From Cyanophora paradoxa (taxonomy: Eukaryota > Glaucocystophyceae > Cyanophorales > Cyanophoraceae): 64,000 nt of DNA. Below are positions 21,110 through 30,443 of the stretch, piece by piece (position 1 is the first letter of the stretch; every line of letters starts with the position of its first letter). Below the pieces are notes generated by a model. The model was not told the origin of the DNA. It saw only the letters and a program-made list of their open reading frames with translations, and searched no databases. The translations under genes and the position numbers were made by a program. The stretch lies in contig QPMI01000026.1 of NCBI GenBank assembly GCA_004431415.1, positions 62,001 to 126,000 on the forward strand, in the 5' to 3' direction.

Positions 21110-22834
21110 ATGTCCGCCTTCGTCGCCGCTCTCCCCACCGTGTCCCGCGCCCAGGCCGGCGTCGTTGGCCACGTCTCCCGGATCGCCTCGGCATCGGCAT
21201 CGAAGACAGCGGCTCGGGCGCAGTCCATCCGCAGCACGTTCACGGCGACCCCCGTCCGCCCGGCGGTCTCGTTCTTCGCGACCCGCTCCCTGAAGGTCAA
21301 GACTGTCCCCGTCGCCCACAAGGCCGCTTTCACCACCCGCGCGGAGGCCGGCAAGATAGGCTCCGCCCGCGCGTCCCACGTGAGCGAGGATCGCATGCGC
21401 TCGCTGCGTCCGCCCCGGGATCTGATCGGGGCCGCCAGATCCTCGTCGACGACGAGAAGTTCGCGGATGAGGTGCGGGGACCCCGCCGCGGTCAGCGGCG
21501 CCCATTTGACGCGTTGTCCGCAGCTTCTGGCGAAGGTACGCGGTGCGGCGGGTCTTAGCTTTCGAAAGGGCCGCAAGATCGAACTTCCGGGCTCCGGGCC
21601 TCCGATCCGGTCCCCGAATCGCCTCCCGCCGCGCAGGTCAACGGCGGCGCCAACTTCGCCGACCTCGCCAAGGTGCGGAAACTGCAATCCCGGGCTTTTC
21701 GCCCCGTCCCTATCATTTCGACTGATTGACTGTCGCTCAGGAGCACAGCAAGGTGGGCGGGGCCGTGCTTGCCGTTCCTTCTCGCGCCCTCCCTCCTCGC
21801 TGACCGTCTCGCTCCTTGAAGTGCCCGTCCGGCAAGCAGCAGGGCGGCGGTCCGTACCCCGGGCCCGCCCGGCCGCGGCCGCCGCTCGCCGGAGCCCGCT
21901 GACGTCACGCCGCGCGCTGGCTGCAGACCTCAGCTGGTTCGGCCCGAACATGATGGTCAAGGAGTTCGAGGACGTGCGTATACGTACCCCTCCCCGCGCC
22001 GCCGCCCCCGGGTACCGGCTCATCCCCTCCGCAGGTCTCCTTCGAGCCGAGCAACATGGGCAAGACCGTCAAGGTCAAGACCCAGTTCGGCTGGTGTGGT
22101 ATCCCCCTTCGTCTTCTCCCCCCTCTAGTTTCAACGCCGCTGCAGGCACCTGGTGCAGGTTACCGGCCAGCGCCCGGTACGCCCCGCGGTCCCCTGCGCC
22201 TCCACTCCAGCTTGCTCCGGTTCTTAAGCTTACGTCCTGTTCTTGTGCAGGCCCCGGGCAAGGTCGAGGTTGAGGAGCTCGCCAAGATCATGAAGGAGCG
22301 CAAGGACGAGGTCCAGCTTATCGGTACCCCCTCCCGGCTCAACCCCCCCCACCCTCTGGCTTACCCGGGGGGGGGGGGTAGACGTGCGCGAGGACGACGA
22401 GCTCGCGATCGCGTCGGTCCCCGGCTTCATGCCGTTCCCCCTTACCCAGGCCCAGTCCTGGGCCCCCGCCCTCCAGGTACCTTCTACCCCCCCCCTTCTT
22501 TCCCCCCCCCCCCAACTCAACCGTACCCAGGCGGGCGAGCGGCTCGACAAGACGAAGGAGACCGTGCGGCCGTACCCCTGCCCCTCCCCCGCCCCTTTCC
22601 CCTGACTCTTTCTCCTGCGCCGCAGTACGTGATGTGCCACAAGGGCATGCGGAGCGCGCAGATGTGCAACTTCCTCGCCCAGATCGGCTTCGAGAAGGTG
22701 CCTGGCTGGCATCCAGCGAGCCTTCTTGAGCCCTGAGCTCGTTGTAACCGCCTGGCCGGCGCCAGGTCTACAACGTGACGGGCGGCATCGACGCGTACAG
22801 CAAGAAGGTCGACTCCAGCGTCCCCACCTACTAG
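21110..22834 (+). CDS. Plastid PpiC (parvulin)-rhodanese fusion protein, 14 exons, 289 aa
   Basis: Exons 21110-21379, 21439-21471, 21524-21535, 21637-21672, 21741-21752, 21822-21849, 21927-21973, 22035-22093, 22146-22176, 22251-22323, 22382-22476, 22531-22563, 22626-22697 and 22766-22834 join in frame. The first ~75 residues are rich in Ala/Ser/Thr/Arg and poor in acid, as in a plastid transit peptide. Next is a parvulin-type prolyl isomerase domain (ASHILVDDEKFADE, ANFADLAKEHSKCPSGKQ, LSWFGPNMMVKEFED, VKTQFGWHLVQVTGQRP). Then comes a rhodanese domain with LIDVREDDELAIA and the active-site loop CHKGMRS, whose Cys would carry the persulfide. The pairing matches plant chloroplast rhodanese/PpiC-domain proteins (STR12 type), so folding or sulfur transfer in the plastid is likely. 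Two exons are only 12 nt long. Confidence 0.93.
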
Positions 22835-23071
22835 CCGGCCCGGCCGTCTCTCGGCTCGAGCTTATCGTTCCGTCCCCTGCATTTGCATGCACTTGAATGC
22901 GAGGGACGGATTGCCCCTGCAGCTGATCATGAGCGCCTGCTTGCTTGCTCCACTCTAGCTCGGGGGCCGGGCTGGCACGAGCGCACGTGGGACCGGCAGA
23001 TCCGGATCCAAGCAGAGCCTAATTACTTATAATAAAGCTCCTCTACGCTATCTATCTAATCTGGATCGAAT

Positions 23072-24155
23072 CTAGAGGCGGGCGCGGGCGAACTTGGGGG
23101 CGCGCGTCTCCAGGGCCGCCGAGACGGCCTCCTCCAGGTCGGTGGAGGCGAGGAGGGCGCCGGCGTTGTACGCGGCGACGTAGCGGAGGCCGCCCTCCAC
23201 CGAAAGGTTGGAGGCGAGCTGGGCGTTCAGGACGTGCTTCGTGCCGCGGACGGCGAGCGGGCTCTTGGCGGCGATCGCGCGCGCGGCCTTCAGGCCGTGC
23301 TCGCGGAGGGCCTCGGGGCTCTCCAGGACGGCGGCGACGAGGCCGGCCCGGAGCGCCTCGTCGGCGGGGACGGAGCGGCCCGTGAGGGCCATCTCTCGCG
23401 TGCGGGACTCGCCTGGCGCGGAGGTAAGCGATGGAAAGTGCGGAAGGAGAGTTGCAAAGCTACCGATGAGGCGCGGGAGGCGCTGGAGGGACCCCAGATC
23501 CGCCGTGATCCCCAGGTCGACCTCCTTCACCGCGAAGCTCGCGTCCTTCGTGCAGTAGCGGATGTCCGCCGCGGCGATCAAATCCACGCCGCCGCCGACG
23601 CAGGGGCCGTGCACGCAGGCCACGACGGGCACGGGGCAGGCCTCCAGCGCCGAGAACGCCTCCTGGAGGGAGAGGATGAAGCGGCGGAAGGACTCCCGCC
23701 TCCGCGCCTCGCACGCGATCGGCTGCAGCTCGCGCGACATCTGCGCGGGCGGCGGCGGCGGGCGCGGGGCACGTAAGCGGCGGCGGCGGAGGGCCCCGCG
23801 CGCGAAACGGATCAAATCGCATCGCACGTGGTCGAAGAAGCCGACGAGATCGATTCCCGCGCAGAAGGTGCGGCCCGCCTGCGTCAGGAGGACAACCCGA
23901 GTCTCCTTCCCATCCGCCTCAAGCTGCTCGGGCGCGAAAACGCGCCGGAACTCCGCAAAGCTCGCCACGGTCAGCGCGTTCGCCTGCGCGGCCCCGCATC
24001 GGCCCGCGCTTTCGGAGAAAGCAGCGATAGCTGAATTTCCGCACCTTCTCTGGCCTCGAGAGCTGCACCTCCAGGACGCCCTCCGCCGGCCTCGACACGC
24101 GCAGAAAGCCGCCGCCGCCGCCGCCGCCGCCGCCGCTGCTGCTCGCAGTCTGCAT
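23072..24155 (-). CDS. ECH1: Delta3,5-delta2,4-dienoyl-CoA isomerase (ECH1-like), peroxisomal type
   Basis: Crotonase-superfamily enzyme of unsaturated fatty-acid beta-oxidation. Starting at Met 24155, exon 1 has a poly-Gly stretch and RPAEGVLEVQLSRPEK. The next exons carry NALTVASFAEFRRVF, FCAGIDLVGFFDH, VACVHGPCVGGGVDLIAAAD, IRYCTKDASFAVKEVD, LGITADLGSLQRLPRLIG, and finally REMALTGRSVPADEALRAGLV. The three acidic catalytic residues known for the ECH1 family are present: Asp in GGVDL, Glu in VKEVD and Asp in TADLG. Introns lie near 24015-24095, 23735-23850 and 23415-23462. The last residues are Ala-Arg-Leu, a PTS1 peroxisomal targeting variant. The start codon is the least certain part. Family assignment is strong because of the intact acidic triad. 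Confidence 0.9.
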
Positions 24156-24735
24156 TTCAGTCCTCGTGCTCCTCCGGTTCCGAGCGGATCTGCGAAAAGG
24201 ACTAAGCGTCGCTCAGCGCAGCGGGCCGGCTTGCACTGCACCGCCAAAGTCGAGAGCCCAATCACGGCGCGCGCCACTGCGAGGGCGCAATCAGAGGCAA
24301 TTACGAGGGACCGCGAGCAGGGCAGCTGCGCCCGTCTACCGCCGCCGCGCGGCGGGCATTCTTTGACAGCTCCCGGGCGGCGGGCCTGCCCGGGCGGGCG
24401 GCGTTCGGGCCGGGCAGGGCCGCACCGCAGTGCAGGCAGGCGTAGGAAGCGAGCAGCTGCACGCCGAAGAACGCGTGGAAGCCGACCTCGGTGTCGTGGC
24501 CAATCCAGCCGGCGTGCCGCAGCAGCTTCGACAATATGAACATATGCAGTCAACGCCGCAAGCGCAAGTAGCTGCTTGCGCTGCGCTCTGCGGCTCTTGC
24601 TCCGGCTGTTCGCACGCCGTACCCAGTGTCAGGAGGGGGGAAGCCGGTCAGGGGGGGCGATCCGTAGGGGCATACAGGACGTGCGCTCTCGATCCCGCCG
24701 ACCCGCTTTCCTGGCTGACGGGGGCCTTGCAGACA
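24156..24735. promoter_or_regulatory. Divergent spacer between ECH1-like gene and RPS16
   Basis: 580 bp between two divergent genes. Open frames exist but lack motifs. A 5' untranslated exon for RPS16 is possible near 24600-24735. No specific element recognised. Confidence 0.3.
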
Positions 24736-25538
24736 ATGACGGAGAGCGTGCAGACCTTCGGCAAGAAGGTCCGTATCCGTGCCGGGCGAATCGGGGCAGC
24801 AGGTGGACCGTGGCTGATCGCGTGTCGGCCGCGGCGCACAGAAAACCGCTATCGCGGTGGCCTACGCCAAGAAGGGCAAGGGCCTCATCAAGGTCAATGG
24901 CAGCCCGGTGGAGCTCGTCCAGCCGGAGACCCTCCGCTTCAAGGTCTTCGAGCCGATCCTCCTCCTCGGCCGCCAGCGGTTCGCGAACATCGACATCCGC
25001 ATCCGCGTGACGGGCGGTGGTTTCACTGCTCAGATCTACGGTGCGCACGCGCAGCCAGCCCTCTAGCTTTCGGGATGTTCTCGCTAACGCAGGCCGCGGC
25101 CCTGTGCAGCTGTCCGCCAGGCGCTCGCCAAGGCGATCGTCGCCTACTACCAGAAGTGTAAGCTCCGCGCTCTGGACGCGTAGCGGGCCCAGCGGCTAGC
25201 GGGACGAGATCGACGAGCGCCAGGGATGGCTAAAGTTTGAGATCACGCTACTCTAATGCGTGACAATCTTCGCGCTGAGGTTTCTCTATCTCTTCCGTGG
25301 ACGCCCGCCGCCCCCCGCACACCGCACTCTAGCTCCGTCGCTGCGCCATCGTCCGCCTCGCTGACCTCCGGCATCCACCTGGGGCACCGCAGACGTCGAC
25401 GAGACGTCGAAGAAGGAGATCAAGGACATCCTCCTGGCGTACGACCGCTCTCTCCTCGTCGCGGACCCCCGCCGCTGCGAGCCGAAGAAGTTCGGTGGCC
25501 GTGGTGCTCGCGCCCGGTTCCAGAAGTCGTACCGTTAA
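24736..25538 (+). CDS. RPS16: Small-subunit ribosomal protein uS9 (RPS16), 4 exons, 141 aa
   Basis: Exons 24736-24768, 24842-25040, 25110-25157 and 25393-25538 give a full-length eukaryotic uS9. Characteristic stretches are [51 protein letters not shown] and the C-terminal [12 protein letters not shown]. The basic C-terminal tail ending KSYR reaches the ribosomal P-site in this family. Introns are GT-AG and interrupt the coding region in phases 0, 1 and 1. Its length equals the usual eukaryotic length. Cytosolic, not organellar, by the N-terminus and tail. Confidence 0.97.
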
Positions 25539-25846
25539 GCAGCAGCTCTTTCGCGGGCTCCTCTCTCGCGCGAGGAGTCAGCGACGAGCTGCGGGGCGGG
25601 GATTCTGTCGGCGGCCACGCCGAATCCCGCCCCGACGGCCAGCGATCTTTCTGCGCCCTCGAATGCCGTTCACGCTTTCCGATCCGTGTCTACGTAGGGG
25701 TTGTGTCTGTCCCTCTCGAATCATCAGATGCCCCGTCTTCCGTCTCCTTGACGCGCCCGGCAGCCGCCAGACTAACCGCCCCGCCCTCCCCGCCCGGCCG
25801 CTTTCCCCTCTTCCCTTCCCCGCCGGTTTTCCTTTGCGACAAGCCT

Positions 25847-25971
25847 CCGTCCCTTTCGGTACTCCGCCTTTATGCGTGGCGATGTACCTAGAAGAGTGGG
25901 GCGAGACGAAGCGGAGGACAGGCGGAGCCCAGGACCGTCCATGAGCGGGCTCCTTTGTTTCCTCTATACAT
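25847..25971. repeat. 125-bp direct repeat, copy 1
   Basis: Identical by eye to 26248-26372; the offset is exactly 401 bp. Starts CCGTCCCTTTCGGTACTCCG and ends CCTCTATACAT. Both copies lie between RPS16 and the TPR gene. Confidence 0.95.
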
Positions 25972-26247
25972 TCCATGATCATGATTTCCATCTCTTTCGA
26001 CTCTAAGCCACTCCTTTTCGCGTCCATATGCCTCGCTCTGGTGTCCGGACTGCGGCCGCGCGCCGCATTGATCGGGACCCGCTGCAGGCGCCATATTTAT
26101 GCCTGCGGCCGGATGACCTTCGCTAAGATCTATAAAGCTTTTCAGTCGATGCTCCATCGACATCGCTCTTCTTATCTCCCCTTTCTATTTAGATCATCCT
26201 CTGCGCCTCTTTGACTTCCCTGATGTTTGAGAGCCGTTTGCGAGCCC

Positions 26248-26372
26248 CCGTCCCTTTCGGTACTCCGCCTTTATGCGTGGCGATGTACCTAGAAGAGTGG
26301 GGCGAGACGAAGCGGAGGACAGGCGGAGCCCAGGACCGTCCATGAGCGGGCTCCTTTGTTTCCTCTATACAT
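26248..26372. repeat. 125-bp direct repeat, copy 2
   Basis: Second copy of the sequence at 25847-25971, with no difference seen, which indicates a recent duplication or gene conversion. Confidence 0.95.
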
Positions 26373-26715
26373 CTTCAAATTCGAATTCGAGCCGCCCATC
26401 CCTTCCCTTTCGAATTCATGTCCTTCGGCCGCCGGTCTAGCCGTATGCCTCGCCTCACAAGGGTCCCGCCGGCCCTGCGGAGCACCGGCGCGGGTGTGTC
26501 TGCTTGAAGCTTGCAACGAGGGTTCGGATCCGGGGCGACCGATATCGCCATCCCTCGCCCCTTGGCGCCGCGACGGTTAAGCATGGGGCGCCCCGCCGCC
26601 TGTGATCGCATGTCAGCTTTTCTCAGCTGCAGATTTAGATCTAGACGTTGGCACCGAGCTCGGGGCTGTGAGCGAGAGAGCATACGAGTGCGCGTCGTCG
26701 GCAAATGCGGGTTCG

Positions 26716-28163
26716 ATGGGCGGGCAGCACAGCACAGGCCGGGCAGGCACATACGTACGCGATCCGCATATAGCTGCCGCTGGGAGCTTCAAGCCTCCTC
26801 TTGGGGCCGAGGCGATCATCCTTGAAGAGGAGTTGGAGCTGGACGCGAAGAAGCAAGCGGCAGATTTAGACGGCAGGCAGCGCGATTGGCATGCGTGCGT
26901 GCAGGTCACTGATACCGCTGAAGAGGTCAGTACTACTTTTGCTATTGATCGGCTCCGGTTCTGGGCCATGCTCACCTCTGTGCATCACGTGAATACGTGC
27001 GGCCCTCGCGCAGCAGAGCGGGAGGGGCGACTCTCTTCAGAATGCGCTGGCTGCGGCCAGCAGCGGGGAGCTGGGCTGGCTGCATTTGGTCCGCGGCGAC
27101 TGCGAGTCCGCCCTTCCTCTGCTGGAGGTGCGCATGCGCGCGCCAAGGCGCCCTCGCCATCCAAGCGCATCAAGCGCCCACTGCATCGCTGCGATTTCGA
27201 GCTCCGCTCGTGCAGCGGGCCCTTTCGCTGGCGACGATCGCAGAGTCCATGGGCCCGACGCATAAGTTCACGGGCGAAATGCTGTTCGGCATCGCCCGCG
27301 CCAGGCACGCGCTTGGCGAGCGCCCGGCCGCCCTCCTCATGTACGAGGTGCATGCGCCCCTGCGCTCGTTCCGCCCGAACGAAGCACTGCGGCACGCTCA
27401 GCGCGCTCCTCCTCAGCGCGCGCTGGAGATCAAGCGCGCCAACTCGCGGCGGCGGCACGGGGACGACCCGGGTACCCGCCCCGCGTTCTTCTCCACCGCC
27501 CGCGCACCCTGAAGCGCAAGCACCGACCCCGCAGAGGTCGCGACGGTGCTGCTGTGGCTCGGCAAGCTTCACACGGAGGCGGGCAGGCTCGACAAGGCAA
27601 AGCCGCTCCTGGAGGCGCGCGCGGCCCGCCATGGCCACCCCTGACCTGAACTGAGCTGACCGGCCCGCAGCGCTCCCTTTCGATCCGAGTCAAGCCGTGG
27701 GCGGGGCACGGCGGCCCCGGGCACACGCAGGCGCCTTTCCTAAGCTCTGATCGCGCGCGCGCCTCTAAGTATAGCGCAGGTCGCGGAGTGCCTGACGGCG
27801 ACGGCGGCGCTGCTCCAGGCGACGGGACGCCGCATGGAGGCGGAGCGAATGCTGGAGGAGGCGTTCGGACTCCTGCAGCGGGCCGAGCGCTCGGGCTGCC
27901 TGGGTGCAGGCGGCGCCGACCCGGGGCCGGAGGTGCCGGAGACGCTCCACGCCCTCGCCGCGATCATCGCCGAGCGGCGCCCGCACGCCGCCGCCGCCCT
28001 CTTCGAGGTGGGGGTACCCCTCCCTCAAAAATTCAAATTTTCGAAACATTTGATCCGGCAGCGGGCGCTGGGGCTGCGGCGGCGGCTGCTGGTGGCGGAA
28101 CACGCGGACACGCGGCGGACGGAGGCGGCGCTTGCCGCCGCCCGCGCCCGCTGCGAGCGCTAG
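26716..28163 (+). CDS. Tetratricopeptide-repeat protein (kinesin-light-chain-like TPRs)
   Basis: Several exons encode degenerate TPR helices. Examples are GELGWLHLVRGDCESALPLLE near 27070-27130, SLATIAESMGPTHKFTGEML plus GIARARHALGERPAALLMYE at about 27225-27345, VATVLLWLGKLHTEAGRLDKA near 27540-27600, and CLTATAALLQATGRRMEAERM at about 27790-27850. A final exon, near 28055-28163, has RALGLRRRLLVAEHADTRRTEAALAAARARCER before a TAG. Introns often open with GTACCCC. The Met at 26716 (MGGQHSTGRAG) is a tentative start. TPRs imply a protein-binding scaffold; the partner is unknown. The repeats resemble those of the NPHP3-like gene at 57-63 kb but are far more diverged. Confidence 0.65.
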
Positions 28164-28427
28164 CTAGCTAGCTAGCTATAGCTAGCTAGGACCGGATGTC
28201 GACCGGACCGGACTTCTCTGAGATTTTGTAAGCTATAGCTAAGCTGAATTCTTCTTCTAGCCTTCAAATTTTCTGGAGATTCTCATGAGGCCCTGCAGCT
28301 GGCGCCGATCCGCTTTCATTCTGCCCCCAGCAGGGGCGTGTGTACAGTTCGATGTCATTCATTCAATTCTGATCAGAGATTCTTTCCGAGTGTAGCGCGG
28401 TCTATAGCTAGATGTAGACCTATACAG
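28164..28427. other. Convergent 3' spacer
   Basis: 264 bp between two convergent genes, rich in GCTAGCTA and AGCTATAGCT words; no gene. Confidence 0.4.
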
Positions 28428-30131
28428 CTAGCTAGGCGTCACTTTGGCTCGATATTTTTCTAGTCGGCTCGCTCTCATTGGGTGTGTATGAATGATTAGT
28501 ATACATGAGTGTGATCCCCACCGCGCTAAGCTCGTCTCCCGATCCCAGCTGGGAGGCAGATCGGTGATTATGAAAGCTGCCAGCGGGCTGGCAGGTACCA
28601 GTTCATGATCATTCGCAGCAGCGCGCTCGAACTCGGTGACGCCGAGGGCGTCTGCGGCGAACTGCGCCGAGGGCGTCGGCGGGTGGGCTCGCTGCAGCGG
28701 GCGGCGGGCGTGGCGGACCTGGCGCGTGAGCATGAGCTCGAACTCCGTGACGGCGGGGTCGGTGGGGCGGAAGCAGGGGAAGCGCTCGATGCCGAGGTAG
28801 GCGGCCAGCGCCTCGGGGGAGGGGAAGAGGAGCCACGCCGCGTCCCGCGCCCCGCCCCGCTCCGCCGTGTGCCGGTGCGAGTCGAACACCAGCAACTGCC
28901 CCGCCGCCGTTGCGAGGGGCCGGACGCGAGGCGGGGGGGCGGGCGAACCGTGCAGGGGAGGGCGGCGAGGGGCGGGGGGCGCCAGCGGCGCGGGTGGGCG
29001 CGGTACGCGTCGCGGACGGCTTGGGCGAGCTCGTGGCGGGGCGGCCCGGGCAGCGCGAGGGCGACGAGGGTCTGGCTCGCGCACGTGACGGCGAGGCCCT
29101 CGGGCCGGCGCCGGCCCGCCTCCCACAGCTCCCGCGCCGGCCCCTCGAACGCCCGCCCGTCCGGCTGCTCGCCGGTCGGCCGGGGCAGCGGCGCGGCGGC
29201 GGGGGGCGGACCGCGAGGGCGCCGTCGACGCGGACGGCGACGCGGAGGGGGCGGAGGTCGGGCGCGGCGCCGGCGACGGCGTCGAATTCGGTGTGCTCGA
29301 CGCCCGCCGGCGCCGCGCCGCCCGCCCTCGCCATGTAGTGCTCGTACAGCAGCGTCCCCTCCCGCAGCACCTGCCGCCGCCGGTCGGGCGGCGCGGCGGC
29401 GGGTGGCGCGGCGGCGGGCGCAGGGCGGACCCTGTCGACGGCCTCCGGGTCCCAGTAGGGCGCGTCGCCCCGCATCACCTGCAGCGCCGCCAGCGCCGCG
29501 ATCGCCGTGCACGCGCTCCGCCCACCGACGCCCTTCGAGCCCTGGTGCTTGTTCCCAACCACGCGCGCCACTGCGGCGCGGCGCGGGCGCTCAGCGGCAG
29601 CCGGACCCGCGGCGCGCGGCTCGCCCTTTCGCCGCACGGCGCCGCGGCGCACCGTACGCTGGATGTACTTCTGCAAAAGGAAGGACGTTCATCGCTCCGT
29701 CCGCCGTCGTGCCCATGGAAGGCTGCGCGCCGTGAGAAGTGAGAATGCGGATCCGCAGAGCGAGCGAACAGCGCAGTCCGCCGGCCGCGAACCGAGACCA
29801 GTCATCTTCAGTCTCGAAGATCATGCTGTAGTCTTCCTGCTGCACAGCAGGCACGTCTACGAGCAGCCTCCATTCCCCGCTGTCGGCATCCTTGTGCATA
29901 GGCATGTGAACGTCCTGTGTGCAAGTGTCAACTAGGGACGTGTGAAGCGGTTGAACTCACAATCGAAGGCATGAACGCCGTAGCGCTGATCGCGCGGTCG
30001 CCCGGCAGGCGGAGCTCGGCCGTCCCAGAGCGCGACACATCGAAACTCGGAGAACCAGCGCTGCGCGCCTTCGCGAAGAAGAACTCCCGCAAAGTTCCCG
30101 CGTCGAAGCCCAAAGAGACATCCACAGGCAT
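28428..30131 (-). CDS. Putative cysteine-protease/deubiquitinase-like protein, copy 1 (inverted duplicate)
   Basis: Minus-strand gene. Exon 1 starts at Met 30131 (MPVDVSLGFDAGTLREFFF; an upstream Met at 30257 is possible). After a GT-AG intron come HMPMHKDADSGEWRLLVDVP, then HQGSKGVGGRSACTAIAALA with a candidate nucleophilic Cys at 29509-29511. Later exons carry LREGTLLYEHYMAR, PDGRAFEGPARELWEAG, LAVTCASQTLVALALP and LLVFDSHRHTAERGG, with Asp-Ser-His at 28875-28883, then LFPSPEALAAYL. The order N-terminal Cys, beta-strand, Asp-x-His, small domain end resembles peptidase family C76 (herpesvirus-tegument-type deubiquitinases, with cellular relatives). That assignment is by motif only. The C-terminus (ADALGVTEFERAA to a TGA at 28428) differs from copy 2. 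Introns keep phase 0, so the gene looks intact. Confidence 0.6.
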
Positions 30132-30240
30132 CGCCTGCAGGTACCCGCCGTCCGCTGCTGCTGCAGTGCTGCAGGGCGATTCTGAACTGATGGATCGGTG
30201 CGCACGGCTCCCGATTTCTGCTGGGGAACTCGGAAATTTG
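28655..30240. repeat. Inverted segmental duplication, arm 1 (pairs with 38915-40481)
   Basis: About 1.6 kb whose reverse complement matches 38915-40481 very closely, introns included. Similarity falls off outside 30240 and 28655. The arms flank an 8.7-kb segment. Confidence 0.9.
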
Positions 30241-30443
30241 TGTTGCGGGAGCTTCATCGGGAAGGCATGCGCACTGCTTTAGCGGCTGGCAGCCTGCCTA
30301 GTCGAATTGATTGCCCAGTAGTCGAACTTAACGTGTACCCAAGCTCGCGCAGCCTGAGCCAGCCTCCTCCAGCCTCCAGCCTCCAGCCTCCAGCCTCCTC
30401 CTTCAAAGCCTCGCAGTCGTTAATATCGTTCATCCCTCGCCAC
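30132..30443. other. Divergent spacer
   Basis: Between two divergent genes. Contains a CAGCCTC tandem run at about 30358-30400. No gene supported. Confidence 0.35.

Larger units (their letters stand above)
25539..26715. other. Intergenic; contains the 3' flank of RPS16 and a 125-bp direct repeat
   Basis: No gene recognised. Apart from the repeat (25847-25971 and 26248-26372) it is pyrimidine-rich on the plus strand to about 25860. Confidence 0.4.

Noticed and set aside
22230-24543. Long frames antisense to the PpiC-rhodanese and ECH1-like genes
   Set aside because: GC-driven shadows of well-supported exons; no independent motifs.
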